From Williamsia limnetica (GTDB lineage Bacteria; Actinomycetota; Actinomycetes; Mycobacteriales; Mycobacteriaceae): a stretch of DNA of 64,000 nt. Made by a program: the position numbers and the translations under genes. Under the pieces are notes generated by a model that searched no databases, was not told where the DNA came from, and worked only from the letters and a program-made list of their open reading frames with translations. This document shows, piece by piece, positions 1 to 10,049 of this stretch. Each line of letters starts with the position of its first letter. The first letter of the stretch is position 1. The stretch lies in contig NZ_QJSP01000012.1 of the NCBI RefSeq assembly GCF_003217475.1, positions 62,001 to 126,000 of the forward strand. Reading direction: 5' to 3'.

Positions 1-238
1 CGTTTGACACTGACTGTGGGTGGGTGTGAGACCACCGGTGGTGGAGGACATACGGATCGAACGTATCGAAGGCGTCCCAACCGACGCATCCCCCTCGACT
101 CCTGCGGGCTCTCACCCGCGAACTCAAGAGTGCGCTCACTGTAGCTTACATCTTCATTTCGTGTCATCTCGAAACGCGAAGTTCATGCCGAGCTTTCGGA
201 TTCTGTCCTGCCCGAGGCGGCAAGTACCCTGTAGCACT
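1..238. other. Upstream region of glmS, no gene seen
   Basis: No convincing coding region lies here. The reading frame of glmS stays open to the left, but GlmS must begin at its Met-Cys so this part is not translated as GlmS. A weak -10-like TACCCT at 225-230 lies 8 nt before the glmS ATG and could give a nearly leaderless message. Confidence 0.5.
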
Positions 239-2101
239 ATGTGTGGAATCGTCGGATACGTGGGCAAACGCGATGCTCTCGAGATTGTTGTCGAGGCACT
301 GCGACGGATGGAGTACCGCGGGTACGACTCGGCCGGCGTCGCCATCCTCGACGGGACCGGACACACCGCGGTGGAGAAGAAGGCCGGGCGGCTCGAGAAC
401 CTGGACAAGGAACTCGCCACCCTGGGCCGCGACGCCTTCGTCGGCACCACCGGCATGGGACATACCCGTTGGGCCACCCACGGCCGTCCGACCGACCGCA
501 ACGCCCATCCCCACACCAGCATCGACGGCAAGATCGCCGTCGTCCACAACGGGATCATCGAGAACTTCGCCGTCCTGCGCAGCGAGGTCGAGAAGGCCGG
601 TATCGAGTTCAGCTCCGACACCGACACCGAGGTCGCGGTCCACCTGATGGCACTGCAGTACGCGTCGGGCCCGACCGCCGGTGACTTCGTCGCGAGTGCG
701 TATGCGGTGCTGGGCCGGCTCGAAGGTGCGTTCACGCTGGTCTTCACCCATGCCGATCACGCGGACACGATCGTCGCCGCCCGTCGCTCGACACCGCTGG
801 TCGTCGGGGTGGGGGTGAACGAGATGTTCGTCGGTTCCGATGTCGCCGCGTTCATCGAACACACCCGAGAAGCGGTCGAACTCGGGCAGGACCAGGTGGT
901 GGTCATCACTGCCGATACGTACGAGATCACCGACTTCACCGGCAACACGGAGCCCGGCAGGCCGTTTCACATCGACTGGGATCTCGCCGCCGCGGAAAAG
1001 GGTGGTTACGACTACTTCATGCTCAAGGAGATCGCCGAGCAGCCGCAGGCGCTCGCCGACACCCTGCTCGGGCATTTCGAGAACGGTCGGATCATGCTCG
1101 ACGAGCAGCGTCTGACCGATGACGACCTGCGCGACATCGACAAGATCTTCGTCGTCGCATGTGGCACCGCCTACCATGCCGGTCTGCTGTCCAAATACGC
1201 CATCGAGCACTGGACGAGGCTTCCCGTCGAGGTCGAACTGGCCAGCGAGTTCCGGTATCGCGATCCCGTTCTGGATCGCTCGACCCTGGTCGTCGCCATC
1301 TCGCAGTCCGGTGAGACCGCGGACACCCTGGAAGCCGTGCGGCACGCGAAGGAGCAGAAAGCCCGCGTCCTGGCGATCTGCAACACCAACGGGGCGCAGA
1401 TACCGCGCGAGTCCGACGCGGTGCTCTACACCCACGCAGGGCCTGAGATCGGCGTTGCATCGACGAAGTGTTTCCTCGCGCAGATCACCGCGACCTATCT
1501 GGTCGGGCTCGCGCTCGCCCAGGCGCGCGGCACCAAGTACCCGGACGAGGTCGCCCGCGAGTTCGCGGCACTCGAGGCAATGCCTGCCGCCGTGGAGAAG
1601 GTGCTCGAGACGGTCGAACCGGTTCGGGAGCTGGCTCGCAGCCTGGCCGCCAGTCCCACCGTCCTGTTCCTCGGACGGCACGTGGGCTATCCGGTGGCGC
1701 TCGAGGGTGCACTCAAACTGAAAGAGCTGGCGTACATGCACGCCGAGGGATTCGCTGCAGGCGAGCTCAAGCACGGGCCCATCGCGCTGATCGAAGACAA
1801 CCTCCCGGTCATCATCGTCATGCCGTCACCCACCGGCCGCGCGGTGCTGCATTCGAAGATGGTCAGCAACATCCGTGAGATCCAGGCCCGTGGCGCCACC
1901 ACGATCGTCATCGCCGAGGACGGCGACGACACCGTGGTCGACGTGGCCGACCACCTGATCCGGATCCCGCAGGTGCCGACCCTGCTGCAGCCGCTGGTTT
2001 CCACTGTGCCGCTGCAGGTCTTCGCTGCTGCGGTCGCTCAGGCCAGGGGCTACGACGTGGACAAGCCTCGAAACCTGGCCAAGTCCGTCACCGTCGAATA
2101 G
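239..2101 (+). CDS. glmS: Glutamine--fructose-6-phosphate aminotransferase (isomerizing)
   Basis: GlmS makes glucosamine-6-phosphate from fructose-6-phosphate and glutamine, the first step toward UDP-GlcNAc for peptidoglycan; it is cytosolic. The start at 239 is fixed because the protein must begin MCGIVGYVG, Cys2 being the N-terminal nucleophile of the class II glutaminase domain (about residues 2-220). Two SIS sugar-isomerase domains follow, with the motifs VACGTAYHAG and AISQSGETADTL, and the usual C-terminal signature KPRNLAKSVTVE closes the protein. The length of 620 aa is normal for the family. nnrD starts 16 bases downstream on the same strand, so the two are probably co-transcribed. 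Confidence 0.97.
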   Translation: MCGIVGYVGKRDALEIVVEALRRMEYRGYDSAGVAILDGTGHTAVEKKAGRLENLDKELATLGRDAFVGTTGMGHTRWATHGRPTDRNAHPHTSIDGKIAVVHNGIIENFAVLRSEVEKAGIEFSSDTDTEVAVHLMALQYASGPTAGDFVASAYAVLGRLEGAFTLVFTHADHADTIVAARRSTPLVVGVGVNEMFVGSDVAAFIEHTREAVELGQDQVVVITADTYEITDFTGNTEPGRPFHIDWDLAAAEKGGYDYFMLKEIAEQPQALADTLLGHFENGRIMLDEQRLTDDDLRDIDKIFVVACGTAYHAGLLSKYAIEHWTRLPVEVELASEFRYRDPVLDRSTLVVAISQSGETADTLEAVRHAKEQKARVLAICNTNGAQIPRESDAVLYTHAGPEIGVASTKCFLAQITATYLVGLALAQARGTKYPDEVAREFAALEAMPAAVEKVLETVEPVRELARSLAASPTVLFLGRHVGYPVALEGALKLKELAYMHAEGFAAGELKHGPIALIEDNLPVIIVMPSPTGRAVLHSKMVSNIREIQARGATTIVIAEDGDDTVVDVADHLIRIPQVPTLLQPLVSTVPLQVFAAAVAQARGYDVDKPRNLAKSVTVE

Positions 2102-2117
2102 GGCACGACCACAGACC

Positions 2118-3602
2118 ATGATCGGTTACTTCAGTGCGGAGCAGATCCGGTCCGCCGAAGAGGCGACCGGTGACCTGCTCGAACGCGGTGTGCTGATGGG
2201 TCGGGCCGCGCACGCGGTCGCAGAAGTCGTTGCGGCGGAATTGAGATCGCGCAGCGGCGGATGCTACGGCCGCAGCGTCGGTGTGCTGACGGGTGCCGGC
2301 GACAACGGGGGAGACGCGCTGTACGCCGCAGCACTGCTCCGGCGTCGCGGTGTCCGGGTCGAAGCTGTTCTCCTCGGTGGAGACCGGACGCATGCCGCTG
2401 GATTGGAGAGCTTTCGGCGGTCTGGCGGGCGTGTGGTCGAGAGTTTCTCTGCCGGAATCGATCTGGTGATCGACGGTATCGTCGGCTTGAGTGGGAAAGG
2501 TTCGCTCAGGCCTGCGGTGGCAGCCCTCGTCGAGTCCCTCACGGCGCCGATCGTGTCGGTGGATCTTCCGTCCGGGGTCGACGCGGACACCGGACAGGTG
2601 AATGTCCCCGCGGTCCGCGCTGCGGTCACGGTCACGTTCGGGGCGCTTCGGATCGCACACGTACTGGCGGCGCCGCAGTGTGGCCGAATGGTATTGGCCG
2701 ACATCGGGATCGACGCCCACGAGCCGACGCTGCGACAACTGACCGATGCCGAGGTCGCCCACCTGTGGCCCGTTCCCGGCCCGTCCGACGACAAATACAG
2801 TCAGGGTGTGGTCGGGATCGTCGCGGGCTCGGCCCGGTATCCGGGTGCGGGCGTGTTGTGCAGCGGCGCAGCGGTTGCTGCCACATCCGGGATGGTTCGG
2901 TACGCCGGAACCGCAGGGCCGCAGGTACTGTCGCAGTATCCGGAGGTTATCGCCACAGAAGAGCCCGAAGATGCGGGCAAGGTGCAGGCCTGGGTGATCG
3001 GACCGGGTGCCGGCACCGAGGACACCGGTGTGCGGCGGCTGAGGTACGTGCTGGACACCGACGTGCCCGTGCTGATCGACGCGGACGGATTGACATTGCT
3101 GGCGCGGCATCGTGAGCTCGTCGTCGGGCGCAGCGCCCCGACTCTGCTCACACCGCATGCGGGGGAGTTCGCCCGCATCACCGGTACAGAGCTGGGAGCG
3201 GACCGGGTCGAGGCCGTCCGCGGGCTCGCCGCTGAACTGGGCGTCACGGTGTTGCTCAAGGGCAGGGCCACGCTGATCGCCTCACCGGACGGCGACGTGC
3301 TCGTCAACGACGCAGGGTCATCGTGGGCTGCGACTGCCGGCGCGGGCGACGTGCTCTCGGGTGTCGCGGGCAGCCTGCTCGCCTCGGGGATCCCGGCACC
3401 GCTGGCGGCTGCGGCCGCCGCGCGGGTACACGCCCTCGCTGCGATCGCGGCCTCCGCGGGGTCGGTGTCGAAGACCGCCGGGGGAGCGCCGATCGGGGCG
3501 TCGGCACTGGTGCGTGCGGTGTCGCCGACGCTGCGGGTGTTGCTGTCCGGGAAGACTCGTGACGACGCGGCCCCGGCCGGATGGGAAGATGGCAGACGAT
3601 GA
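2118..3602 (+). CDS. nnrD: Bifunctional NAD(P)HX epimerase / ADP-dependent NAD(P)HX dehydratase
   Basis: This enzyme repairs hydrated nicotinamide cofactors: the N-terminal YjeF domain epimerises NAD(P)HX (about residues 1-215) and the C-terminal ribokinase-like domain dehydrates the S epimer using ADP (about 225-485). The motif [11 protein letters not shown] in the N domain and [10 protein letters not shown] near residue 406 in the C domain support this. The protein is 494 aa, typical of the fused bacterial form. It follows glmS directly and its TGA overlaps the alr ATG (ATGA at 3599-3602), so nnrD and alr are translationally coupled. The same pairing with alr is seen in related actinobacteria. 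Confidence 0.93.
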   Translation: MIGYFSAEQIRSAEEATGDLLERGVLMGRAAHAVAEVVAAELRSRSGGCYGRSVGVLTGAGDNGGDALYAAALLRRRGVRVEAVLLGGDRTHAAGLESFRRSGGRVVESFSAGIDLVIDGIVGLSGKGSLRPAVAALVESLTAPIVSVDLPSGVDADTGQVNVPAVRAAVTVTFGALRIAHVLAAPQCGRMVLADIGIDAHEPTLRQLTDAEVAHLWPVPGPSDDKYSQGVVGIVAGSARYPGAGVLCSGAAVAATSGMVRYAGTAGPQVLSQYPEVIATEEPEDAGKVQAWVIGPGAGTEDTGVRRLRYVLDTDVPVLIDADGLTLLARHRELVVGRSAPTLLTPHAGEFARITGTELGADRVEAVRGLAAELGVTVLLKGRATLIASPDGDVLVNDAGSSWAATAGAGDVLSGVAGSLLASGIPAPLAAAAAARVHALAAIAASAGSVSKTAGGAPIGASALVRAVSPTLRVLLSGKTRDDAAPAGWEDGRR

Positions 3603-4777
3603 ACTCTCCTGCGCTCGAAGCACACGTCGATCTCTCCGCAGTGGCCCACAACGTCGAGATATTGCGGTCACACACGACTGCGCAGGTGATGGTGGTCGTC
3701 AAGGCCGACGGGTACGGGCACGGCGCCGCGCAGGTGGCGCGGGCCGCACTCGCCGCCGGTGCAACAGAACTCGGCGTGGCGACGATCGACGAGGCACTGG
3801 CCGTACGGCGCGACGGGGTCGGCGCTCCCATCCTGGCGTGGATGCACAGTCGTGGGTCCGACTTCGCGGGTGCAATCGACGCAGACGTTCAGATCGGCGT
3901 CTCCTCACCCCGCCAACTCGATGCAGTTGTCGCCGCAGCACGGGTGGCGCGGCGTCCGGCCGCGGTGACGGTCAAGATCGACACCGGCCTGGCGCGTAAC
4001 GGGGTAGCGCCTGCGGAATGGGATCAGCTCGCCGCGGGGCTGGCGAAAGCGGTTGCGGAGCAATCGATCGTCCTGCGCGGCGCCATGACGCATCTGGTCC
4101 GCGGCGACGAACCACGGCATCCCGAGAACGATCTGCAGGCGCAGCGCTTCGACGAGGCCGTCGCCGATCTGATCCGGGTGGGTGCACGTCCGCAGGTACA
4201 GCACATCTCCAACTCGGCCGCGACCCTGATGAGGCCGGACCTCGCTCGTGACCTGGTTCGGCCGGGCATAGCCGTCTACGGCCGTTCTCCCGCGCCTGAT
4301 CGCGGCGACTTCGGTTTGCGGCCCGTCATGACCCTATCCGCCGAGGTGCTGTCGCTGAAGAAGATCAAAGCCGGACAGGGGGTTTCGTACAGTCACACAT
4401 GGGTTGCGCCCCGTGACACCACCGTCGCGCTGTTGCCGGCCGGCTACGCGGACGGCGTACCCCGACTGATGTCGGGCCGCCTTCGGGTACAGATCAACGG
4501 CCGCGGTTTCCCCGGCGTCGGCCGCGTGTGCATGGACCAGATGGTGGTCGATGTCGGGCCCGACGGCGGTGGTGTCGCCGAGGGCGATCGGGCCATCCTG
4601 TTCGGTACGGGTGCCGGAGGAGGACCGACCGCGCTGGATTGGGCCGAGGCCATCGGATCGATCGACTACGAGATCGTGTCGGGCATCCGGGGTCGTACGG
4701 TGCGTACCTACAGCGCTGAACCCGTCGGCACATCCGACACCGGTTCACGCAGTACCCAGGGCATCGGGGCTCCCTAG
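3599..4777 (+). CDS. alr: Alanine racemase
   Basis: PLP enzyme that interconverts L- and D-alanine for peptidoglycan. The PLP lysine is Lys35 in [10 protein letters not shown], and the second catalytic base is the Tyr in the YSHTW segment, with MDQMVVD further on as in other Alr proteins. The ATG at 3599 is chosen because it overlaps the nnrD stop and has GGGAAG about 10 nt upstream; an in-frame ATG at 3581 would add six residues not seen in the family. The product is 392 aa. The alpha/beta hydrolase gene begins on the base after the alr stop codon. Confidence 0.95.
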   Translation: MNSPALEAHVDLSAVAHNVEILRSHTTAQVMVVVKADGYGHGAAQVARAALAAGATELGVATIDEALAVRRDGVGAPILAWMHSRGSDFAGAIDADVQIGVSSPRQLDAVVAAARVARRPAAVTVKIDTGLARNGVAPAEWDQLAAGLAKAVAEQSIVLRGAMTHLVRGDEPRHPENDLQAQRFDEAVADLIRVGARPQVQHISNSAATLMRPDLARDLVRPGIAVYGRSPAPDRGDFGLRPVMTLSAEVLSLKKIKAGQGVSYSHTWVAPRDTTVALLPAGYADGVPRLMSGRLRVQINGRGFPGVGRVCMDQMVVDVGPDGGGVAEGDRAILFGTGAGGGPTALDWAEAIGSIDYEIVSGIRGRTVRTYSAEPVGTSDTGSRSTQGIGAP

Positions 4778-5827
4778 ATGGAGCGATCCGGACGACTCGA
4801 GATCCTTGCCGGTACGGCCGGGGTGGCAACACTCGGAGCCCTGGCGGTGGGTGCCGCCGTGCGATCGATCACCCGTCGCACACCGACATCTGTGGATCCG
4901 AACTCCATCGAGGATTTCGGCCTGATCTACGACGACCACGCGAGTATCGTCGTCGCCGATGACGGTGTGCCGCTGGCCGTCCGAGAGGTCGGCCCCTCGG
5001 ACGCCCCTGTGACCGTTGTCTTCGTCCACGGATTCTGCCTCCGGATGTCGACGTGGCATTTTCAGCGGCGTGATCTCGCCGAGCAGTGGGGTGACGACGT
5101 CCGGATGGTTTTCTTCGATCATCGCGGTCACGGTGAGTCGGGACAGGCCTCGCCGAAGTCCTGCACCATCCCGCAGATGGCCGCCGACATCGAAGCAGTC
5201 CTGCGGTCGGTGGTGCCCGTGGGGCCGGTCGTACTCGTCGGGCACTCGATGGGCGGTATGGCGGTGATGGCTCTGGCCAGCAGACGTCCGGAGTTGTTCG
5301 GTACCAGGGTGATCGGCGTCGGTTTGGTGGCCTCGTCAGCGCACGGTATTGCCGAGGCCGGATTGGGGCGAGGGTTGCAGAACCCCCTCGTCGACGCCTT
5401 CCGGCTGTCGGTGCGGCAGGCGCCCCGGGCCGTGGAGGCAGGCCGGGGGCTCACCAGACTACTGATGGCTCCGGTGCTGACGGCCGGGAGCTTCGGCTCG
5501 ACCTTCCATTCCCCGGCGGTCGCCGAGTTCACCGAATCGGTGATCCAGCGCACCCGGATCGACACCGTCGTGAACTTCTTGCGGTCGTTGGAGGAGCACG
5601 ACGAGACCGCAGGCTTGGTGGTGCTGTCGGGCATCGACACCATGGTGGCGTGCGGGTACGAGGACAAGGTGACACCGCTGCCGAACTCGGTTGAGCTGCA
5701 CAACAAACTGGGTCCGAACTGTGAGCTCATCGGAGTGGCCGAATGCGGTCACATGGTGATGCTGGAAAATCCTGCGGTGATCACGGCGGCGATCGACGCG
5801 CTGGTCCAGAGGGTCGGCGGGCAGTGA
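4778..5827 (+). CDS. Alpha/beta hydrolase, membrane-tethered
   Basis: A 349-aa alpha/beta hydrolase of unknown substrate. A hydrophobic stretch at about residues 8-30 suggests an N-terminal membrane anchor. The oxyanion-hole sequence is VFVHGFCLR, and the nucleophile elbow is GHSMGG with Ser157. A late His in ECGHMVMLE and an upstream Asp complete a plausible triad. It abuts alr (the ATG immediately follows the alr stop) and overlaps tsaE by GTGA at 5824-5827, so it belongs to the alr-tsaE-tsaB operon. Proteins of this kind lie between alr and tsaE in many mycolata; no specific function can be assigned from sequence. Confidence 0.88.
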   Translation: MERSGRLEILAGTAGVATLGALAVGAAVRSITRRTPTSVDPNSIEDFGLIYDDHASIVVADDGVPLAVREVGPSDAPVTVVFVHGFCLRMSTWHFQRRDLAEQWGDDVRMVFFDHRGHGESGQASPKSCTIPQMAADIEAVLRSVVPVGPVVLVGHSMGGMAVMALASRRPELFGTRVIGVGLVASSAHGIAEAGLGRGLQNPLVDAFRLSVRQAPRAVEAGRGLTRLLMAPVLTAGSFGSTFHSPAVAEFTESVIQRTRIDTVVNFLRSLEEHDETAGLVVLSGIDTMVACGYEDKVTPLPNSVELHNKLGPNCELIGVAECGHMVMLENPAVITAAIDALVQRVGGQ

Positions 5828-6309
5828 ACTCAGAGATCTCGGGAAGTTCCGACGACCGCCCACCGGTGGATCTGCCGCATCGACGGCAGCTGCCCACCGT
5901 CGAGGACACCGAGGCGTTCGGCCGAGAACTGGCCACCGAGCTCGCGGCGGGTGACCTCGTCATCCTCGACGGCCCGCTGGGTGCGGGCAAGACGGCGATG
6001 GCGCGGGGGATCGGGGCAGGTCTGGGAGTGCAGGGCCGGATCACCTCGCCGACGTTCATCATCGCCCGTGAGCATCGGGCAGGGGTTCCGGGGCGGCCGG
6101 CGATGATCCACGTCGATGCCTACCGTCTCGGCGATCTCGCCGAACTCGATGCGCTCGATCTCGATACCGACCTCACCGACTCGGTGGTCGTCGTCGAATG
6201 GGGCGAGGGTGTCGCAGAACGGCTCGCCGGGAGGCATCTGCTCATCCGGCTGATCCGCGACCTCGACACCGACGAGCGATCCGTCGACTACGGCTGGCTC
6301 CCCCGATGA
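5824..6309 (+). CDS. tsaE: tRNA threonylcarbamoyladenosine biosynthesis ATPase TsaE
   Basis: TsaE is the ATPase partner of TsaB and TsaD in making t6A at position 37 of ANN-decoding tRNAs. The Walker A motif GPLGAGKT is clear, followed by SPTF and HVDAYRL, all family hallmarks. The GTG at 5824 is preferred because it overlaps the hydrolase stop (GTGA); the longer frame to 5743 would only duplicate the end of the previous gene. Product 161 aa. tsaB follows after a 91-base gap that holds a possible independent promoter. Confidence 0.95.
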   Translation: MNSEISGSSDDRPPVDLPHRRQLPTVEDTEAFGRELATELAAGDLVILDGPLGAGKTAMARGIGAGLGVQGRITSPTFIIAREHRAGVPGRPAMIHVDAYRLGDLAELDALDLDTDLTDSVVVVEWGEGVAERLAGRHLLIRLIRDLDTDERSVDYGWLPR

Positions 6310-6386
6310 TGGGTCGTTCTGGCGGTGCCCACCTGGGCTTTCGCTCGCCAGAAGAGCACATCATCGGGGTCTGGGTCGTGCGCGGG

Positions 6387-6392
6387 TAGGCT
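6387..6392 (+). promoter_or_regulatory. Candidate -10 element for tsaB
   Basis: TAGGCT ends 8 nt before the GTG of tsaB, in the only real gap of this operon, so tsaB-rimI-tsaD may also be transcribed separately as a near-leaderless message. Position only; no recognisable -35. Confidence 0.4.
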
Positions 6393-6400
6393 GGCTGATC

Positions 6401-7060
6401 GTGCTTGTGCTCGCCATTGACACCGCAACCCCGGAGGTCGTCACCGGGGTTGTCGAGGTGACCGACGATGTCGGTCCGGTTGTCCGGTCCGAGCGCAGGG
6501 AACTGACCACGCGCGGCCACGCCGAGATCCTGACGACCCGCATCCTGGAGTGCCTCGCCGAGGCCGGGATCGCACGCCGTGAGCTGGATGCGGTGGTCGT
6601 AGGTCAGGGCCCGGGGCCGTTCACCGGCCTGCGGGTCGGGCTGGCGACGGGAGCCGCCTTCGGCGACGCCCTGGGAATCGGAGTTCATGGCGTCTGTTCC
6701 CTCGACGCAATCGCGCTGCAGGAACCAGATGTCCGATCGCTGCTCGTCGTCACCGACGCTCGTCGCCGCGAGGTCTATTGGGCTCGATTCGTCGACGGGG
6801 TGCGGACACACGGCCCAGACGTGCTGGCGCCTGGTGAGTTGGCCGACCACCTGGCCGGCGAGAGCATCGACGCGGTGGCCGGGTCGCCCGGCCACACCGC
6901 GCTGTTCGGTCTCCCTGCCCGTGGTGCCAGCGCGCCCACTGCCGCAAGCCTGGTGCAGGTGGCGTTGCCCAACCTGGTGGCGAGTGTGGTCCCGGGACCG
7001 CTCACGCCGCTGTACCTGCGGCGGCCCGATGCCGTTGAACTCAAGGACCGTAAGAAGTGA
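6401..7060 (+). CDS. tsaB: t6A biosynthesis protein TsaB
   Basis: TsaB is the non-catalytic scaffold paralogue of TsaD in the t6A complex. It begins LVLAIDTATPEV and carries GQGPGPFTGLRVGLATG, the diagnostic ASKHA-fold segment. The product is 219 aa. It starts at GTG 6401, downstream of a possible -10 at 6387-6392, and its TGA overlaps the GTG of rimI (7057-7060). The order tsaE-tsaB-rimI-tsaD is the standard actinobacterial arrangement. Confidence 0.95.
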   Translation: MLVLAIDTATPEVVTGVVEVTDDVGPVVRSERRELTTRGHAEILTTRILECLAEAGIARRELDAVVVGQGPGPFTGLRVGLATGAAFGDALGIGVHGVCSLDAIALQEPDVRSLLVVTDARRREVYWARFVDGVRTHGPDVLAPGELADHLAGESIDAVAGSPGHTALFGLPARGASAPTAASLVQVALPNLVASVVPGPLTPLYLRRPDAVELKDRKK

Positions 7061-7536
7061 TCAGTGACCTGAGGCCCCGCGACGCCGCGCGCTGCGCCGC
7101 ACTGGAGGCCATCCTGTTCGCCGGGGACTCGCCATGGCCTGCAGATGCGTTCCGCAGTGAAATGCTGGCCCCGCACAATCATTACTTCGCAGTGCGCGAC
7201 GACGAGACACTGATCGGATACGCCGGCATCTCCGTGCTGGGTCCCACGGACCATCCGGAGTGCGAAATCCACACCATCGCAGTCGATCCCGCCTACCAGG
7301 GCCGCGGACACGGACGTGAACTCCTCCTGGCGCTCCTCGAGGTCGCCGACCGGCACCGGGCCGAGGTGTTCCTGGAGGTGCGCACGGACAACGACACCGC
7401 GATCGAGATGTACCGCCGTAACGGGTTCGAGCAGGTCGGCGTTCGCAAGCGGTATTACCAGCCCAGTGGGGCCGACGCCTACACGATGCGCAGGCCGGCG
7501 GTCGGGATCGCCGCGGCAAAGGAGCAACTCGCATGA
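7057..7536 (+). CDS. rimI: Ribosomal protein S18 alanine N-acetyltransferase (GNAT)
   Basis: A GNAT-fold acetyltransferase of 159 aa. The acetyl-CoA loop appears as [11 protein letters not shown], preceded by the beta strand [10 protein letters not shown]. RimI acetylates the N terminus of ribosomal protein S18 in E. coli, and mycobacterial RimI has broader N-terminal specificity; its place inside the t6A operon is conserved. The GTG start overlaps the tsaB stop, and its own TGA overlaps the tsaD ATG (7533-7536), giving coupled translation on both sides. Confidence 0.92.
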   Translation: MISDLRPRDAARCAALEAILFAGDSPWPADAFRSEMLAPHNHYFAVRDDETLIGYAGISVLGPTDHPECEIHTIAVDPAYQGRGHGRELLLALLEVADRHRAEVFLEVRTDNDTAIEMYRRNGFEQVGVRKRYYQPSGADAYTMRRPAVGIAAAKEQLA

Positions 7537-8564
7537 TCGTTCTCGGAGTCGAGAGCTCCTGCGACGAGACCGGAGTCGGAATCGTCAGGTGGAACGCCGA
7601 TCACACGACGACGCTGCTCGCCGACGAAGTGGCGTCCAGCGTCGACGAGCATGCCCGGTACGGCGGGGTGGTGCCCGAGGTGGCGTCCCGGGCGCATCTC
7701 GAGGCCATCGTGCCCACCATGCGTCGAGCCCTGACAGCGGCCGACATCACGGTTCCCGACGCCATCGCAGTGACCATCGGTCCGGGTCTGGCCGGTGCGT
7801 TGCTCGTCGGTGTGGCGGCGGCGAAAGCCTATGCGGCCGCGTGGGATGTGCCGTTGTACGCCGTCAACCACCTCGGTGGTCACGTCGCGGTCGACACGCT
7901 GGAACACGGACCGATGCCGGCGTGTGTGGCCCTTTTGGTCTCCGGTGGGCACACACACCTACTGCACGTCACCGACCTGGGCGCGCCGATCGTCGAGCTC
8001 GGGACCACGGTCGACGATGCGGCGGGAGAGGCGTTCGACAAGGTCGCGAGACTGCTCGGGCTGGGCTTCCCCGGCGGGCCGGCGCTCGATGCTGCTGCTC
8101 GACTAGGTGATCCGAACGCCATCAGGTTTCCCCGGGGCATGACGGGTCCCCGGGACGCACGCAACGACTTCTCGTTCAGTGGTCTCAAGACCGCCGTCGC
8201 CCGTCACGTCGAGAAGTGCAGGCGCGATGGGATCGAGCCGCCCGTCGCCGACATCGCCGCGTCGTTCCAGGAAGCCGTCGCCGACGTACTGACCATGAAG
8301 GCGGTGCGTGCCTGCGTCGACGTCGGCGTGGACACCCTGGTACTCGGGGGCGGGGCCACCGCCAACTCCCGCATCCGATCGATGGCACAAGAACGTTGTG
8401 CTGCAGCAGGCATCACGTTGCGGGTTCCGAAGCCGCGACTGTGCACTGACAACGGGGTGATGATCGCAACGCTCGGCGCCCACGTGATCGCCGGTGGCGC
8501 GCAGCCGTCGGAACTCACGGTCGCCACGGACCCCGGGTTGTCGGTCCAGGTCAGCAGCTACTGA
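7533..8564 (+). CDS. tsaD: tRNA N6-adenosine threonylcarbamoyltransferase TsaD
   Basis: Catalytic subunit that transfers threonylcarbamoyl from TC-AMP to A37 of tRNA. The N terminus [14 protein letters not shown], the metal-binding His pair in NHLGGH, and SGGHTHLL are all characteristic. Product 343 aa, full length. It closes the tsaE-tsaB-rimI-tsaD run through an ATGA overlap with rimI. In mycobacteria the gene (once called gcp) is also found immediately upstream of groES; here a methyltransferase and a MarR/MFS divergon have come between. Confidence 0.96.
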   Translation: MIVLGVESSCDETGVGIVRWNADHTTTLLADEVASSVDEHARYGGVVPEVASRAHLEAIVPTMRRALTAADITVPDAIAVTIGPGLAGALLVGVAAAKAYAAAWDVPLYAVNHLGGHVAVDTLEHGPMPACVALLVSGGHTHLLHVTDLGAPIVELGTTVDDAAGEAFDKVARLLGLGFPGGPALDAAARLGDPNAIRFPRGMTGPRDARNDFSFSGLKTAVARHVEKCRRDGIEPPVADIAASFQEAVADVLTMKAVRACVDVGVDTLVLGGGATANSRIRSMAQERCAAAGITLRVPKPRLCTDNGVMIATLGAHVIAGGAQPSELTVATDPGLSVQVSSY

Positions 8565-8643
8565 CCCCGGTTGGTTCTCGGTGAACCCCTGACAGCGCCG
8601 GTGTGGTGGGCGCATGCTCGAGGCAGACCACGGAGGGCCGGCG

Positions 8644-9501
8644 ATGACGAACACACCAGGCGATCAGCAACTCAGGACCCAGCTGCACGAGGTGCGGAAC
8701 TCGGTGGCGTCGGGTTGGGCGGCCAACATCGATCACATCGAGCAGCGGGGCGCCAGGGTCACGGACCTGATGCTCGACGCCATCGGACCGGAGCCCGGCC
8801 AGCGCATTCTCGAGCTCGCGTGCGGAACCGGTGCCACCGGTCTTGCCGCGGCGCGCCGGTTTGGTCCCGGGAGCATGGTGACTGTGTCGGATGTGGCGCC
8901 TGACATGGTGGCGGTGGCTGCCGAGCGCGCCGCGGAACAGGGTGTCACCAACGTCGCTACGACGGTGCTCGACATCGAGCAGATCGAGATGCCCGACGGG
9001 GTGTTCGACGCGGTTCTCTGCCGAGAGGGGCTGATGTTCGCGGTCGATCCGGGGCGCGGACTCGCCGAGATCCGTCGTGTCCTCACGCCACGGGGCCGGG
9101 TGTCGGTGGCGGTCTGGGGTGTGCGCGAGAAGAACCCGTGGCTCGGGGTGTTGTTCGATGCGGTCAGCGCAGAGATGGGGTTCGCGGTACCGCCACCTGG
9201 CCTGCCGGAGCCGTTCTCGCTGTCTGATCCGGGCCGTCTGCGTGAATTGTTCGTCGCTGCGGGTTTTCTCGACGTCACCATCACCGAGGTCTACGACCCG
9301 TTCGTCGCCCCTGACTTCGAATCGTGGTGGGTGCGGGTGTCGGCGATGTCCGGCCCGCTCGCGACGATGCTGAAAGCGATGAATCCCGACATGGCACAGT
9401 CGCTGACCGGACGGCTCCGGGAACTGGTTGCTCCCTACGAGACCGATGCCGGCGTCGAATTGCCCGGACTGGCAATGGTTGCCTGCGCATACCGAGACTG
9501 A
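8644..9501 (+). CDS. Class I SAM-dependent methyltransferase
   Basis: A 285-aa methyltransferase with the SAM-binding motif ILELACGTGATGLAAA near residue 50. The substrate cannot be told. The start at ATG 8644 is favoured over 8614 because GGAGGG at 8632-8637 sits 6 nt upstream. The gene ends 16 bases before the stop of the convergent marR gene. It is absent from the M. tuberculosis order at this point, so it is an insertion relative to that backbone. Confidence 0.85.
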   Translation: MTNTPGDQQLRTQLHEVRNSVASGWAANIDHIEQRGARVTDLMLDAIGPEPGQRILELACGTGATGLAAARRFGPGSMVTVSDVAPDMVAVAAERAAEQGVTNVATTVLDIEQIEMPDGVFDAVLCREGLMFAVDPGRGLAEIRRVLTPRGRVSVAVWGVREKNPWLGVLFDAVSAEMGFAVPPPGLPEPFSLSDPGRLRELFVAAGFLDVTITEVYDPFVAPDFESWWVRVSAMSGPLATMLKAMNPDMAQSLTGRLRELVAPYETDAGVELPGLAMVACAYRD

Positions 9502-9517
9502 ACTCGTGGGGCCGTCC

Positions 9518-9964
9518 TCAATGCGAGGTGGCGGCAGGGGTGTCCAGTTCTGTTGCGCCGCAGAGTGATCCCGATGTGCAACCGTCGGCCTCTGCGCGCA
9601 GGATTGCGCGCTGTACGGGCTTTGCCGAGTCGTAACGGTTTCGGCCTTCGGCGGTGAGTTCGGTGAACACCGATCGACGGTCTCCGGCACACATCGATCG
9701 CTCGACCAGCCCGTCTTTTTCCAGACCCGCAACGAGGCGGGACAGTGCGCTCTGGCTCAGGTGTACGAGTCCGGCGAGCTCGCTCATACGCATCTTCGCA
9801 TTGTCGGCAGCGGCGAGGAGTTCGAGCACCTCGAACTCGCTGTTGGAGATCTCGTGGGACGACTGCAACGCGCGATCGAGGTCGCACTCGAGACGGTGAT
9901 AACGCACCGAGAGCGTGTGCCAGGCCTTGGCCAGGTCATCGTCGCTTCGCTGCGGGTCGGACAT
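9518..9964 (-). CDS. MarR-family transcriptional regulator
   Basis: A 148-aa winged-helix regulator. The recognition region reads MSELAGLVHLSQSALSRLVAGLEKDGLVER, followed by the wing GDRRSVFTELTAEGR, typical of MarR. It is divergent from an MFS transporter gene, the classic layout of a drug- or phenol-responsive repressor and its pump. On its own strand a TAGAAT hexamer (9976-9971) ends 6 nt before the ATG, so its message is probably leaderless. It is expected to bind the inverted repeats between the two genes. Confidence 0.9.
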   Translation of the reverse strand: MSDPQRSDDDLAKAWHTLSVRYHRLECDLDRALQSSHEISNSEFEVLELLAAADNAKMRMSELAGLVHLSQSALSRLVAGLEKDGLVERSMCAGDRRSVFTELTAEGRNRYDSAKPVQRAILRAEADGCTSGSLCGATELDTPAATSH

Positions 9965-10049
9965 AGGGGCATTCTATCAGATGCAAAGGAATTAATGTCG
10001 TCTGCATTTTATGTAGACACATTAGATGCAGATGCATATAGTTCTCGCC
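9965..10049. promoter_or_regulatory. Divergent promoter-operator of marR and the MFS pump
   Basis: Forward promoter: TAGACA at 10014-10019, 17-nt spacer, TATAGT at 10037-10042, 7 nt before the pump ATG. Reverse -10: TAGAAT at 9976-9971. Candidate operators: TCTGCAT (10001-10007) with ATGCAGA (10026-10032), flanking and overlapping the forward -35; a second palindrome ATGCA-GA-TGCAT at 10026-10037; and the half-site AGATGCA at both 9979-9985 and 10024-10030. The region is markedly AT-rich. Confidence 0.75.

Noticed and set aside
164-1774. 536-codon open frame on the minus strand across glmS
   Set aside because: It is antisense to an unmistakable GlmS and its translation has no recognisable family; long antisense frames are expected in high-G+C DNA.
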